A stretch of DNA of 64,000 bases from the NCBI GenBank assembly GCA_009741485.1, contig CM019216.1, forward strand, positions 20,797,570 through 20,861,569. Direction: 5' to 3'. The notes under the pieces are model-generated. The model had not been told where the DNA came from. It ran no database searches and saw only the letters and a program-made list of their open reading frames with translations. Positions 47,125 through 60,190 of this stretch are shown one piece after another; the first letter of the stretch is position 1; each line of letters opens with the position of its first letter. This DNA comes from Malurus cyaneus samueli. Its lineage: Eukaryota > Chordata > Aves > Passeriformes > Maluridae. The position numbers and the translations under genes were made by a program.

Positions 47125-47187
47125 ATCTAGAGCTGTATTCCCACATTTGATTTGTGCAGAGCAAACCTGGGGATCTCCAATGAATAT

Positions 47188-47363
<176 letters not shown>

Positions 47364-47836
47364 TAGTGAAAGCAGCTCCAAAAGTACAAGAATTTATAAG
47401 TTCAGTTAATTATTGTTTAGTTTTACATTTATAGGGTTCACCCTGTCATTTTTTACTGGCACAGAGATGAGGCACCATTTGCTTCTCCACAATGCCTTGT
47501 TCCATTTCAAGCTTTGAGAATGCCTTTGCTTTGCCATGTTTTTATTTTTTGTTTGTTTGTACTGGGCATGAGGGACATCACACTATTAATTTCAGTGACC
47601 TTCCAAACACAGATCAGCTTGTGTTCTGAGTTTGCAACAGTAAGGAAAATAAAACAAAAAATTTTCCTACTGGCTCTATTTTGCTTCCTAGTTTTTTATG
47701 TCACCATTTCTATTTTATATTCTAAGAGTTTTTAAAGCCTGGCTTTGCTGACAGCACTTGCAAATACCAAAACTATGAGCCCAAATTACTACAACAACTG
47801 AAAAACCTTATTCAAGCAGTAAAGTAATGAAAAGAA
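47364..47836. other. Unique non-coding stretch
   Basis: No feature was recognised. Confidence 0.5.
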
Positions 47837-48218
47837 GCCTGGGGAGCTGGAGGGATCTCAGCTGGAAGAAAAGGAGGCTCAGGGGAGACTTTATTGGTTT
47901 CTACAAGTACCTGAAAGGAGGTGTGGCCAGGTGGGGATCAAGCTCTGCTCCCAGGTAACAAATGACAGCACAATGGGAAATGGCCTCAAGTCACAGAAGG
48001 AAAGGTTTAGATGAAGTATTATGAACATTTTCTTCACGAAATAAGTGGTCAGGCCATGGAATAGGCTGTTCAGAGAAATGGTGAATTCACCATCTCTGGA
48101 AGTGTTAAAAAAGATTGAGTAGATGTGTTAGTTGGCAACACGATCCTAAACCATGTGGTATTCAAAGACTGGACTTGATCATTGAGGTTTTTTTTCAGCC
48201 TTAATGATGCTGTGATCC
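47837..48218 (+). mobile_element. CR1 LINE 3' fragment, ~380 bp
   Basis: Sense CR1 running from the ORF2-proximal part to the tail. It has 'aaaaggaggctcaggggaga', 'ttctacaagtacctgaaagg', 'aggtgtggccaggtggggat', 'gggaaatggcctcaagtcac', 'ggaataggctgttcagagaa', 'attcaccatctctggaagtg' and 'gactggacttgatcattgag'. The end is octamer-like ('atgatgctgtgatccc'). Confidence 0.96.
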
Positions 48219-48420
48219 CATGACTGGGAGACATCAGGGAGATCTCCTCAGCAAGTTTATAATCCAACTTGCTGGATATGGATTATAAATATTTTTATAA
48301 TTTCCAGCTACAGTGTGCTAGTAAAGTCCATTTTCACTCATCATTTCAGCTGATAAGAGATACTTGGAGCTCTGTGATTCTTATCCCAGGCAGCCAGTGT
48401 GGATTTATGTTGGACTCATG
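48219..48420. other. Spacer between tail-to-tail CR1 copies
   Basis: About 200 bases of unique sequence separate a sense and an antisense CR1 whose 3' ends face each other. No other feature was seen. Confidence 0.6.
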
Positions 48421-48588
48421 GAATCACAGAATCACGGAATGGTTTGGGTTGGAAGGGACCTTAAAGCTCATTCTGTTCCACCCCCTGACATAGGCAGAGC
48501 CACTTTCCACTATCCCAGATTGTTTCAAGCCCTGTCCAGACAGTCCGTGGACCCTTCCAGGAGTGGGGCAGCCCCAGTTTTTCTGGGT
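48421..48588 (-). mobile_element. CR1 LINE 3' fragment (antisense)
   Basis: Reverse-complement CR1 3' end. It opens with 'gaatcacagaatcacggaat', then 'ggtttgggttggaagggacc', 'ttaaagctcattctgttcca', 'ccactttccactatcccaga' and 'cttccaggagtggggcagcc'. It is well preserved at the 3' side. Confidence 0.95.
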
Positions 48589-49909
48589 TAGACAAGCACA
48601 ACTTCTCTTATCCTCAATGTATAAAGCCCTCACTGCACGCACTGCAGAAAAATCACATTCTGAGTGGAACACACACTGGAAACATCACATTCCCCACTTC
48701 AGTTAGTCAGGATAATCTGTTAAACAGTGACAAGGTGCACATTCTGAGCATCTCAGTGCAGCTTTTGCAGCACACAGAGGCTGAGGAGAGCACGCTGACA
48801 CATAACACACACACACACAAGTGGAACAGCCTTAAAAGTCTGCAGCAAAGACAGTGCTGGAGAGGGAAAAGTCTCTGAAAACCAAGATCTGACTGGGAGT
48901 GAAACTTAAAACAGCTGAGGAACACTTCAGTGTGAAATGTAGCTTTGACAGCAACTCTGCCATGCAGGGAGGAAAAGCAGGAAAGTGTTTCTCTGTGTTG
49001 AGCAGAGCAGGAGTTAAAATGATGGATAATCCTAATGAATAAGCCCTGGAGGGGGGCTCTACGGTAGTAAACCAGATTTGTGTAATCGTTTCTCATTTCA
49101 GTTCTGCCGCTAGTTTAAAGAAATTGGATGAATTACTGAGATTCCTAATGAGACAAGCCTGTTTTTCTGGAGATAATTGATATAGTAGCTCACAGTAAAT
49201 AATAGTGACTTTAAATATTGCCAGTGCTAAATGCTATCAAGTTTAGTGTTTTAATCAGTCAGGAGAAAAGGGAGTTGGGGAGGGCAGACCTCTTCTTCTG
49301 TGCATAAACAAACATAAGAATTGGTTGAATTCAGGACATTTGTTTTTTATGAAAGAAAAAAAAAATTTAAAAGTACCGACTAAAAATATTCTCCCCTGAA
49401 AGTTCTGTAGATCCTACAGAATAAATGTTGTAAACAAACTTTGTTCCACGACTTTGAAGTCTTCCTAACCCATTTCCCCCAACTTATAAAAATTAGACTA
49501 TTTATAAAAGTGCATAAATTGTAATTTAAGTAAAAAGCCTTGAAATTTTTATCAAAAGCATTCAAATTAGTCTCTCCCCAGGTCAGCTAATGAGTTGTCA
49601 TGAGCTGGCCTCTTACTGTAGTGCACCTCCTGCAGACTAAGACAGTGAACCATGTTTTCATCAAAGGAAATGCTCATTAGTAGAGCTTTCAGAAACTGAT
49701 TTGATTATAGTTTCACTTGTTAAAGTGAAATATTTTCAGCTCATTAGGATGATTATGATTCAAGGTCATCTTTTGAAGCTAGTCCTGTCAATATGAGATA
49801 AATGGGGCCTCATCTTTTTCCCTTCTTTACGTCTGTGCTTTTTAAACTCTTCTGTGCAAAAGTTCCATAGCCATAATTAATTTTTAGTTCTTCTTTTACA
49901 AAGCTGCTT

Positions 49910-49940
<31 letters not shown>

Positions 49941-49946
49941 AAAAAA
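49910..49946 (+). repeat. A-rich run (A18-G-A18)
   Basis: Two runs of eighteen A are separated by one G. No retropseudogene body is recognisable upstream, so it is recorded as a simple repeat and not as a poly(A) tail. Confidence 0.92.
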
Positions 49947-51621
49947 GAACAAAGATTTTGGCTACCAAAAAGGCATTGAAGAACTATTAAGAGGAGGAGG
50001 AGGCTATCTTGTTTTAGAGAAATCAGAGAAAATCCTTGAAAAGTTCAGCTTTTGAAATCCAGCTATTTTCTCCTTGACCTCTTCCAAAGTTTCTAAAAGG
50101 TACTTTGTACATATTTTTGCATGTATCTTTTAATCTCAAAAGTGTAAAACGAAACAGAAAAACCACCCAAGAAGTACTGGTGGCTTATTAGATATCTTTG
50201 CTTTTATGGCACATGATAAATTTAACACCTTTTAAAGTCCCTTTTGTGGTCTCTCCCTTTATATTCACCACTTAATCTCTAAGTGGCTAAAAAAGCCATT
50301 TAAACATAAAGGGAAATACTACTGACTTCCATCCACATCCTGAGAAATATTCCATTTACATAGGGCTTGCAACTTAAACATAATTGGTCAGATACTGCCT
50401 CATACATCAACATGAAAGACGAGGTCAGGAGGTCAGATTTTGTGCAGAATATACCAGACATGAAAGCTGTATATTAGAATGGGAAACCAAGCCAAAAAAA
50501 GAAGGGGAGGGGGGAAAAAAAGGGAAAAAGATAATTTTTTAAAATTAAAAAAAAGAAAGAAAAAAGAGGCAGATTTGGTCTCTCCAGTACCAGGAAAATG
50601 AGTTTAAAAGTGACATAGATGCATAGATTTCAATTCCCCGCAGTGGGTCTGCAAATGGCCCACCAGTCTGGATTATTGGTCCAGACTGGGATATGTAATG
50701 TGAGTGTTGAGGAGAGAGGCTGGGGAGGAGTAAGAAGTGAATTAATAGACTTCCAGATTAACTGTCAAATGATAAATGATTAATCATTTTGTCAACAAAT
50801 TATCCACAATGAAGCCTTCCCTCCACACCAAAGCAGCACCAATTATACCAGTGTAATTGCATCTGGGCAACCTCCCTAGCCAGAGCCCAGTAATAGAACT
50901 ATTTATCCAATATGGTTTGCTCCCAAAAGGGGAATACTCTTAGTGCAGCATCCTGTACTCGTGTATAGCTGTGCTCATTCTTGGGCTAAACCATCAGCCT
51001 TCTGATTAAAAGAAATAAATAAACTCCCCTGTGAAAGAAAAATATGTATGAACACAGGTTCTTCTTTCTGCTTCTCCATTAAGGTACCTTTTAGTAAGGG
51101 CAATTATAAAATCTGGTAGCAGAACTCAAAAATTCCTTGCCCTTCCTGCTGCATGGATACTTTTCTCATTGTGGATCCAGCTCTGAGGAGCTTTTTCTAC
51201 ATTGTGAAGCAGTAACAAATAGTTCTATAATTAGTGAACTAATTAAATTTAACTTCCTAAAGACTTACATCTTCAGGTTGGGTTCTCAAATTGATTCTTG
51301 ATGGCACAGAACTGATAACCTAACAGATCAATAGGGGTGGGGCGATTTGTTGGTCTGTTTGTTTGGGGTGGGGGCCTTTATACATGTCTTATTTAGTTCA
51401 ATAATTTAGTTTAATTTAGTTTTAAAAAGGGACCTTGAAAAGCAGGCAGAGCTCCAATGTTGCACCATCTCCCTTGTAAGATGGTTCGTTTTACCTGGAG
51501 GCTTATCTGCACTGGAACTCCAGCTATTTTAAAAATTCATTGCAGTGATGTATATTCTGTTGTTGCCATTTGCTTGTCCTGTGACTTTCCATAAATCATT
51601 TCATGTTCTGTGTTTCATAGG

Positions 51622-51642
51622 TTTTTTTTTTTTTTTTTTTTT
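51622..51642 (+). repeat. T21 homopolymer
   Basis: Twenty-one T in unique AT-rich sequence. No linked retrocopy was recognised. Confidence 0.92.
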
Positions 51643-52159
51643 ATCGTTGTTATTAATTTCAAGCAAAACAAAAGAGAAAAATATTTGCATTAGCCATGCA
51701 CACTGAGGTAGCCAAGCAAATCTACTTTTCTGAGTTCCATTTAGTAAGTGGAGGCAGGTTAGGAACTTTCAAAAATAATTATCAGTCCTTAGAAGCAAGA
51801 GTGAGCAGGAATGAATTACCTTAAGGATATGTCTACTTTGGACTTTCTAAATTAGAAGTTTATTTAGCAATTCTCATCTTCAATCTGCCAGCTCGTATGC
51901 AATCACAGCACTTTCCCAGGAAGAGCTGACAGTTTTAAGCTGAGGTCTCTAAGAAAGTGAACAGTTTATCACTTCCTTTGGTAATTTGTCCCAGTGTTGA
52001 GCAACTGAGGTTATTACAGATCTTTGCCTTTAATTGCTTGACTGACTTCTAGCTGATGCTTTACTTTTTGTTTTTGTCTTTTCAATCACATGAACTTGAA
52101 ACCCCTGAAACACAGGATTCCAGGATACTCCTTTTCCAGGGTTTTAATAGGTCCCCAGG

Positions 52160-52311
52160 GAATGATTACAGCCCAAGACAGAGCTCAAGAAGTATTTGGA
52201 CAAATCAGGCACAGGGTGAGATTTTTGGAGTTGCCTTGTGCAGGGTCAGGAGTTGGATTTGATGATCCTTGTGTGTCCCTTCCAACTCAGGATATTCCAT
52301 GATTTTATGAC
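52160..52311 (+). mobile_element. CR1 LINE 3' fragment (distinct tail subtype)
   Basis: Sense CR1 of the subtype with 'gctcaagaagtatttggaca', 'aggcacagggtgagattttt', 'gtgcagggtcaggagttgga', 'tttgatgatccttgtgtgtc' and 'ccttccaactcaggatattc', ending 'catgattttatga'. This tail differs from the 'atcttagaggtcttttccaa' subtype seen elsewhere in the window. Confidence 0.94.
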
Positions 52312-53930
52312 AAATGAAAGCCACAGCTTCACTAAGGTGGGTCCTCTCCAGGAGTGATAGAATATGAGCTAAATAGAGCAGAGATGCTCTAACCAGCTGA
52401 TATGTTCCTCATCTTCAATATGAGGGTCTGTCTCCAGGCATCATTTAACTTGGAAAATAGTCTATGTGTCCTGCTGGACAGATTTATATTTCCTTTTAAA
52501 TAAATTAAAAAATACAAAACCCAAATCCAGGTTGAAAAGAGGACAGGGATTTCAGATAAACAAACCCATTCCCAAAGTCTTTCGGAGAGGGAAGGAGATA
52601 TTCACAGAAAGCTGGAATAAAGATATTGCACTAAGATGGCTTTTATATACAAACTTCTCTAAACATTTCAGTACTCTGAAGGAATTCAGACTGCTAAGAG
52701 ATAGACAAAAATCCTATTGCATTGAGTAAAATGAGGTGTATGGACACAAATAAAGCATTTGCAGTTATTCCATGGGGTGTGTCAGAGCCATAAGCAGAAC
52801 CAGAACACTTCTACTTCACCAGATTTACCACAAAATGGGCTCTATTCTTTAATCAAATGAGGAACAGGGAAGAATTAATTTTATTATGACAACAAATATC
52901 CCTCATGTGGAGTTATAAAATCATCGGTAGGGAACTGGTTCTTATTTCTTTAACCAGACAGGCTGAAAGTTGCCAGCCTCCATAAAGTTGTTTCCTAATT
53001 TTAAGAGTCAGTGTGAAACTCTGTTTGTGTGGAACCCTGCAGGCTCACTCCAGGGGACTTTGGTTCATATCTGTCAAAGACCAAACAATGAGGATGCTGA
53101 GGTGTCTTTTTATTTTTTTTTCCTGTGCTATTATGGTGACACTGATTTCCAAACACATCATTCAGAGAAAACCAAAGCTGGAAAAAGTGTTCCTGCAATG
53201 TTTCCAGCAGCACTGATACAGTCTCAATACTCTATCAAGAAATACCATTACTTACAGCAAAATTAAGAAAATTATCGTTACAAAATTAGAAACAATTAAT
53301 TGGTTTCTTCATCAGCAAAAATTTCAGTGTTGAAGAATATCTTAAGAAAGTGAAGGAGAGAAAACAAATTGTGGTACTGCAGATGAAGGCAATGATTAAA
53401 ATTCAGGATCCAATGGGAAGTAAAACAAACTAAATACAGACAAATCACAGAAACAGACACTTTATAACCATCAATGGCCACTAGAACTTACTATTATTAT
53501 AGCCTTAGAAATTTTATAGTCTTAATACTGGTGAAATCATATGGTCTTTCTTTCATTTATTCAGTGTCTAAAAGTATCCTTTAAAAGATTGGTGGTCAAA
53601 ACATTTAAGATGTAGCTCATGTCTCAAGATGTGTAAAGTGTTTAGTTTCTCAAAGGGGTAGCCTGAGTTTTTGTATCTGTATGCAAAAGGTGAAGAAAAA
53701 GCTTTGCAGATGTTCTCTTTGACTTGGGAATGTCCATTTCTGACAGGATTTAGGCTGTTTAGTTTTCAGTACTTGTATCATAATTCCTTGAGCATAATCA
53801 GTGTTTCATTTTCTCCTTTTTTCTAAGCCTTTTAGTTATACCTGAGTTAGCGACTGCCTCAAGGTGTATTTACAAAGCATCTAAGCCCTGTCTTCAAAAT
53901 TATCAAGATTTTTATTACAGGATATTGTTA
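52312..53930. other. Unique AT-rich stretch
   Basis: No gene or repeat was recognised. Open frames (up to 98 codons) are overlapping and featureless. Confidence 0.5.
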
Positions 53931-53989
53931 CTAGGAGTTGGACCTGCTGATTCTCGTGGATCCCTTCCAATTCAAGATATTCCATGATC
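53931..53989 (+). mobile_element. Short CR1 3' tail (same subtype as the copy at 52160)
   Basis: 'ctaggagttggacctgctga', 'ttctcgtggatcccttccaa' and 'ttcaagatattccatgatca' match the last ~60 bp of the 'aggagttggactcgatgatc' CR1 subtype. Confidence 0.88.
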
Positions 53990-56900
53990 AGATACCAGCA
54001 GGTCTCTCTTGTGCAAGGCCCTTCATGGCCTCCCAGCACAAAACTCTTCCTTATTTATCCAAAACCACTGTGGGATTTATCCAAGCCATTGTAACCATCT
54101 GAGAGATCACTTCTGATCCCAACCTGCCATCAAGTCTTGCTCTCTGGTCAATAAAGAGTTGTCTCATCTCACTTTGAAAAGTTGTTTTTAGGAAGTGCTG
54201 TGAACGCCCTTCTGAAGATGTTTGCTTCATGGAGCCTGACAATATTTTCAGAGCAAACTTGAACCACCTCACAGACAGAAGTGAACTTCAGCCTTACACA
54301 TCCCTAGATGTAGAAGGTTGAAGGACAAGAAGCCTGAAAACACTGCCGTGGAAAAGTGAGGTCAGAGAAACACATTAAATGTTATTTTACCACCTCAGAA
54401 AGGAGAAGCTGTGGAGGAATCATTCATTTTGGTTAAAGCAGAGCTTTCTGAGTCACAGGTGTAGTTCAGAGCCTCCTGAGCTCACCAAATTTTGTCTGGG
54501 AACCTCTTTAACCATGAGGAACTTGGCATGCATTACATGATCCTTCACAATATGGGGACCCACTCCAACCTGAGAGAGTACTTCAAACATCATAAAAAGC
54601 TTTAACAATGCTTGGACTTTCCCCAAAATGTCTTTTTCTCCTCAGACTAGCCTTTCAGCCTGGACATGGTCAGTGGAGGGCCCTGAACTTTGGAGTTTGC
54701 TTCCTGCACTTGGCCCACACCAGCCTTTAGTCTATCGAGTCTCAGGGTAGTGCATGAAGCTCATCTATGTTCTCCGGTTTTTGCCTGAGGGGTTGGAGAT
54801 GGGGAACATGTCTAGTTTATCCTAAGAGAGTCTATTTAAGGCAGACATTAGTCAGCATGTTTGCATTTTGTATTTAAATTATGTAAATGTGTTCAGAGAC
54901 TGATGGGGGCCTATCTGACAAACCTAAAAGCGAGTAAATAAGAATAAGCCAAGCGTGGCGACATGAAAACAGAAAACCCAAATGAAAATGATTTTTCAGG
55001 GGATTTATGCACACACAAAAAAAGACAAAACCACAAACCCAAGAAGCTGGGACAGGACAAAGTTCACAAACGAACCCTGAGCAGGATGAAGGGAGAGATT
55101 TCTTTTCTCATCTGTTCCCTGGTTTTCTCAACCTGGAGCCTAAGGCACCCAGGAGTAAAACAACCACAGGGAACATCCTCCCTCAAGGAAGCAGCAGGAG
55201 GAGTAAATGCTTTAACTGGTACCAAGGGCTTTTATATTCATTTCTTTTCCACAGAGATCTTTAGACACGGTTTTGTCTCCAGATTGGGAAACCATGAGGA
55301 CACATGTCTTGGGCCAGCATGGGAGATGTGGCAGAAAGGCAGAGTGACTGAGCTGAAGCTTCAGGAAAGTTTGGGAATGACTCTCCCAGTGTTGGCTTTT
55401 GGTCTTATTTCACCTGCCTGTGGCCAAATACTGACTAATGTGTAAATCCTGGTGTACATGAAGGAAAATGTGATGGTTGGGAATGACCCTGATTTCCAAG
55501 AGGAGTCATTTGCCTCCAGCTCCTAACATCAGATAATAATTTTTGAATTTGAGATGATCCAAGAAGACTTGAAAGTGATACTTGGGGCTAAAATAAAGGG
55601 GTTTGATTGTTTCCTCCTCTCTCAAGTGTTAAATAACATTTTGACAGAACAGAAGCTACATCTGAAGATTATCATTTGATGGAAACTTCCACTGAGAAAT
55701 TCTAAGCCAGAAAATGGTCAGGTTTTGGCAACTAAAAATTGGATTTTTTTATGAACACAAGAAAAAGTAAACCAAAATTAAATGCTTAGAATATTTAGGT
55801 TTTTTAAAAGACAGTTAGAATGAAAATATCTCATTAGAAATTGTCCTAGAAGAAGTGAATTGGATTCATTCATTTTGCAATAACTGTTTCTTTAGAATTT
55901 TGCCAAAAATATTCAGATGGCTAATTGCTATATTTTTTGAAGTTCTTTGATATCCATTCTCCACTTTTTCATTTTTATTGATTTCAGTCAGAAATTTAAA
56001 AAAAAACAAACTCAGTATAAGAAACAAAACAACCTTTTTTGACTCATGGCTTACAACAGAACACTGGGGAACCCAATGAAGAATTCACAAAGAAGCCAAA
56101 TTTTTCTTTCCAAATTCATGTCAATCTGAACATACGACAGCATGCAAAAAGAAATTAACTTATTTATTTATTTAGTGGAAAAGCAATTCAATTCCCAATT
56201 TGTACCATGTTATATTATTTTGCTACCTATAAATCACACATTAGAGAGCAGATCGAGGCAGCCTTGTGTCCTGTAATTTGGAGGTTTGTGGTTCATAACC
56301 ATGTAAAGTTAAACTCCAGTGAGTGAAGTTTTCCCCTCTTAAATATTGCTTTGTCAGTATGCTTATTTGCATATATTTGCATAAGAACATCCTGGGATCT
56401 GCTTAGGTCATTTTATATATATATATTTATATCCTGGCAGAACCACTTATTAGCAAGTGAAATGCTTCCATGAGTAATTCTCCATCTACCTTCTTCCCCT
56501 CCAACCAACTCCTATGAACAATCCTTGTCAAAATTAAAATAATCAGGCAACAAAATATATTACTAAGTTTAGCACTTTATAGTGTCCATCTTATTTCCTA
56601 CCCTGAGTATAAGGATAAAGCAAGGACAAACATGTCTGTGTTTTGTGACCTGAGTGTAAACAATCTGGTGGAATAGGACTGAAACTGAAAAAGACAAAGT
56701 TTGGAACTAAAACCATGACTTTTATATTTAGCACTGTTCTCAGTCCACATAATTGTCCGCAACTAATGTATTATTTTTATTAACAGAATTAACATTATTT
56801 CACATTACAGGTTCAATATAATGCAAGGAATCTAAACTGCTTTTCTATTTCATCTTGACTACTTCAAACCAGTATTTCTGCACTGAGAGCGCTCCACTTT

Positions 56901-57518
56901 TTGTGTTGTAAAAGGTGAAAAAGAAATGTAGAATTGGGGTCCTGAAGGTCAGTGAAACAGAGTGAGCATTAATAGCAAGATCACAGGTATTTTGTGGGAA
57001 TATTGCCTTAGACTTGTTTGTACTGGTCGCGGAGGGTGCTCTGATAATGGAGAAAGTTAAAAGTTATGGATAAATTTTCAAGTAAGCTGTCATATTAATT
57101 ATTAAATTTGACATAAATTATCACTTATGTAGCTTACCTGCTTTAAATCTCGAATATTCCAATATCAGCATGTCATAAAATTACTGTTACAGAACAGATG
57201 TCAGGATTTTGGTCAAAGACAAGAGACAATTGTGGGTTTTTTTTTTCCATACATTGCCCCTTTATGACCTTTTAAAAGTTCATCTTAGGAACTGTTAGGA
57301 AGTGTTTTGTGTCAGGTTTTGGGGTTTTGTTTTCTTCTGTTGAAGTTGGATATAACCCCAAATCTCCTGAGTGTTCATCTACTAAAACTTTAATTAAAAA
57401 AAAAAAAGTGGGCAATTAAAAATATTTAATTTTAATAACTTGAAATTAAAAAACAATTTATAATTAATTCCTGAATTAGTGCTTTCAAATGAAAAGTCAC
57501 TTTAAGGTAAAAGTGCAG
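53990..57518. other. Unique AT-rich stretch
   Basis: No gene was recognised. A 160-codon + strand frame (54963-55445) has no domain and unremarkable composition. Small TA (56411-56426) and TTTA (56160-56175) runs occur. Confidence 0.5.
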
Positions 57519-57562
57519 AGAATCATAAAATCTTTAAGGTCATCAGCCCACCACCACCATGT
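57519..57562 (-). mobile_element. Possible short CR1 3' tail (antisense)
   Basis: 'agaatcataaaatctttaag' followed by 'gtcatcagccca' resembles the reverse complement of the CR1 terminus (agaatcatagaat / taaggtcatcaag). It is only about 40 bp and diverged. Confidence 0.4.
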
Positions 57563-60100
57563 TTGATAAGCTTAGATCATATAAAAATATGTTTTCGTAT
57601 TTCAAACAGAAAATTTTCTTTAAAAATTTTTATTGAAATGGGAATTCCATAAAATCTGCTTTCCCCAGCAATGCTGTCTTTTAGTACATTAATTAGTATT
57701 TTCCTACAAAACATCATAAAATTTGTTATCAGTGTTATTTCTTGTGTAATGGAAGAATTATGCATAGTTAATATTGAAAAAAATGACAGCTGAGGTTTTA
57801 AAATTGCTTTTGTTGCCAGCAGCCAGGACTGAAGAGGAAAAGTCTTACTGATGTGGGAGTTGGATCCTTTGAAAAGAGGTTTTCCTCAAATAATTATTAA
57901 AAATCAAGATATGTGTTAAAAGATGCCCAGAGTGGAAGCAAACTATATTTAACTAATATTTTATAAATATTATGTAGCCAACTCTGTAACATTTTTCTCC
58001 AGGTTTCAGCTCTCTGTCTGCAAACTCCTCACCTTCATTTGACACAATTAGTCTGAATTAATTTAAAATAATGCTTTGGGGTGGGTGGGACAGAGGGGTC
58101 AGCAGGAGTTCTTGGGGCAAGAATTTCTTAAATAGCAGAAATTAGGGGAAGTATATTGTAATTATGGTGTGTCTGATTCAATTTATGACACATTTTTTCT
58201 TCTTTCTAGAATCTCAAGTATCACAATACTTATTTTCATTAGTTTTTGCATGTTTTTTATCCTCTTTGCCTTGAGTTCCAGCTAACAAAAAAGCGAGAGT
58301 AGAAAATAAGCAAGCAAAGCAACTTAAGAAATGTTTCTTTCAAATCTAACATATTTTCAGAGGAAGAAAGGTGAAAAAGTGTTCCGTTTCTTACTTTGTC
58401 ATCATTCTGCTTTCATATTTTTGAATCTGGAAATGCTTAGACATTTTTATCACAACACAATATTTTTGTTGACTTTTTTTTATTGTTGTTGTTGTGCTGC
58501 TTTCCCATTTCACCCCACATAAAGAATTTGCTGCTGCTGTCTTTCTGGGAGAAGCCACGAATGGGAAGACAGTGTGGGAACAAGAATGTCAGACTATTAT
58601 ATAGACAAGGTTCTTTGCCTGGGGGCAAGAAAAAAAAGGGGAAAGAAAAAGAAAAAGCACAAAACACTTGAAGAAAAAGATGACATTTCTAAAAATCTTG
58701 AGTGGCAAGGAGAAAATGAGGAAATGATTGTTCCTTGGCTCTCCCAACACAAGGGGGCATCAAATGGAATTGTCAGGCAACATGGACAAAACAAATAAAA
58801 AAGGTGTTTATTTACTCAGTGCAAAGTTTGGCTGGGCAGCTCTTAGCCACAAGAAAAAAATGCTAAAATTGTGCATGGGTTCAGTTGAATATGGATTCCA
58901 AACCGACAACACAGGCTGAATTTAGAAAAAAAAATTGGGGAAAAAACTCAAGGATGAGAATACAAGACCTCACCAGTTTGCTGTAACTGGTTCACAGCAG
59001 GGATTTGAACTTTGATTGTTTGTGGATGGTTATTGGCTCTCCCTAAAATTAAAGGGGAAAAAGAGGATGATCCTTTTCCATCCATGATTTTAGAAAACTG
59101 ACTCTATCTCTTGAATTTCTTTTTGCTTTTATCTTTGATCTTCAGCAGGAGCTTTGATCTACACTTTTTACCTTTTGATGTCACTGGTGTAAGGAGAGAG
59201 AAAAAAAAAAAAAAGGAAAAGGCAAGATATTCAATATGTACAAATGGGTGTAGCTCCTAAAAGGAGTTACTGTGTGGTTTGTACAATTAAGAATCTGGGT
59301 CAACACTCAGAAATTTAGTTGAAAAGGGTGGTATTCAACTGCCTTAATTTTGTCTTTTTATGAGAAATTAGGTGTCTGCTACAAACGTCTTTAGTTGAAC
59401 TCGTTACTGATTTATATTAGATGTCTGCTTCAGAAGAAGATGAATCACAGCCTGATTCTAAAGAAAAATTCTGGATGTGTATTTGGCAGAATTAATTCCT
59501 TTTAAGAGGACACAAAGTAGGATCTGTAACCTTGAACTTTTATCAAATATGTACCTAACAGTTGTTCAGTCTTTCTGTTTCCACTTTAACTGTTCATTCT
59601 TCCTCAACAAAGATTGCAAATATCCTTTGTCTATGAAAATGAGAAGAGTTAATTGGTTACCCCAGTGTACAGTATTTAGCATTCAAAGAAAAAACTCCTC
59701 TACCTATTATAAAAAATTGAAAATAATTGTTCTATGGAACAATGTAAAATTCCAAATCTGAGACTAAAAAAGAAAAAAAAAAAAAAACTGCCTTATAAAT
59801 TTTGTTAAAGGCCTGTAATTCAACTGAGTCAACAGACTGAATCTGGTTTTTGCCTTTTGCAGTAAAATGGAGTTGCAAAGGAACCTTTTACTCTGAGTTT
59901 ACATGAATTACATTTTTTCACTGAAAGTTGTCAACTTTGGATTAAGTGACAGGAAAAAACAGCTTTCCCCCTTCTCCCCCCAAGCTTATCTGAAAGACAT
60001 AACCTATGTCCAGGATAGGTCCTCAGCACAAGCTTTGAAAGGAGAAGGCATAATAATTATTAAATATAAAAAAAAAATATTAAAGAGTAAATTTTTTTCT
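57563..60100. other. Unique AT-rich stretch
   Basis: No gene was recognised. There is a short (TTG) run at 58483-58494, purine-rich patches at 58626-58660 and 59198-59220, and an A-run at 59770-59786. Confidence 0.5.
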
Positions 60101-60190
60101 AGTGGAAGGTGTCCCTACCCAGGGCAGGAGGTTGGAACAAGATGATCTTTAAAGTCCCTCCCAACACAAACCATTCTCTGACTCTGTTTT
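60101..60190 (+). mobile_element. CR1 LINE 3' fragment
   Basis: Sense CR1 tail: 'agtggaaggtgtccctaccc', 'agggcaggaggttggaacaa', 'gatgatctttaaagtccctc', 'ccaacacaaaccattctctg' and a final octamer-like 'actctgttt'. It is about 90 bp and 5'-truncated. Confidence 0.93.

Larger units (their letters stand above)
48589..52159. other. Unique stretch with probable conserved non-coding texture
   Basis: No gene was recognised. A short (CA) run lies at 48805-48818. Homopolymers are A-rich 49910-49946 and T21 51622-51642. Parts 49100-49260, 49570-49810 and 50700-51050 are rich in TAAT-type words and contain clean palindromes described in the findings. Confidence 0.5.

Noticed and set aside
49910..49946. 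Poly(A) tail of a processed pseudogene
   Set aside because: No gene-like body or target-site duplication was recognised upstream.
54963..55445. 160-codon open frame as a gene
   Set aside because: Featureless composition, no family resemblance, and no supporting signals.
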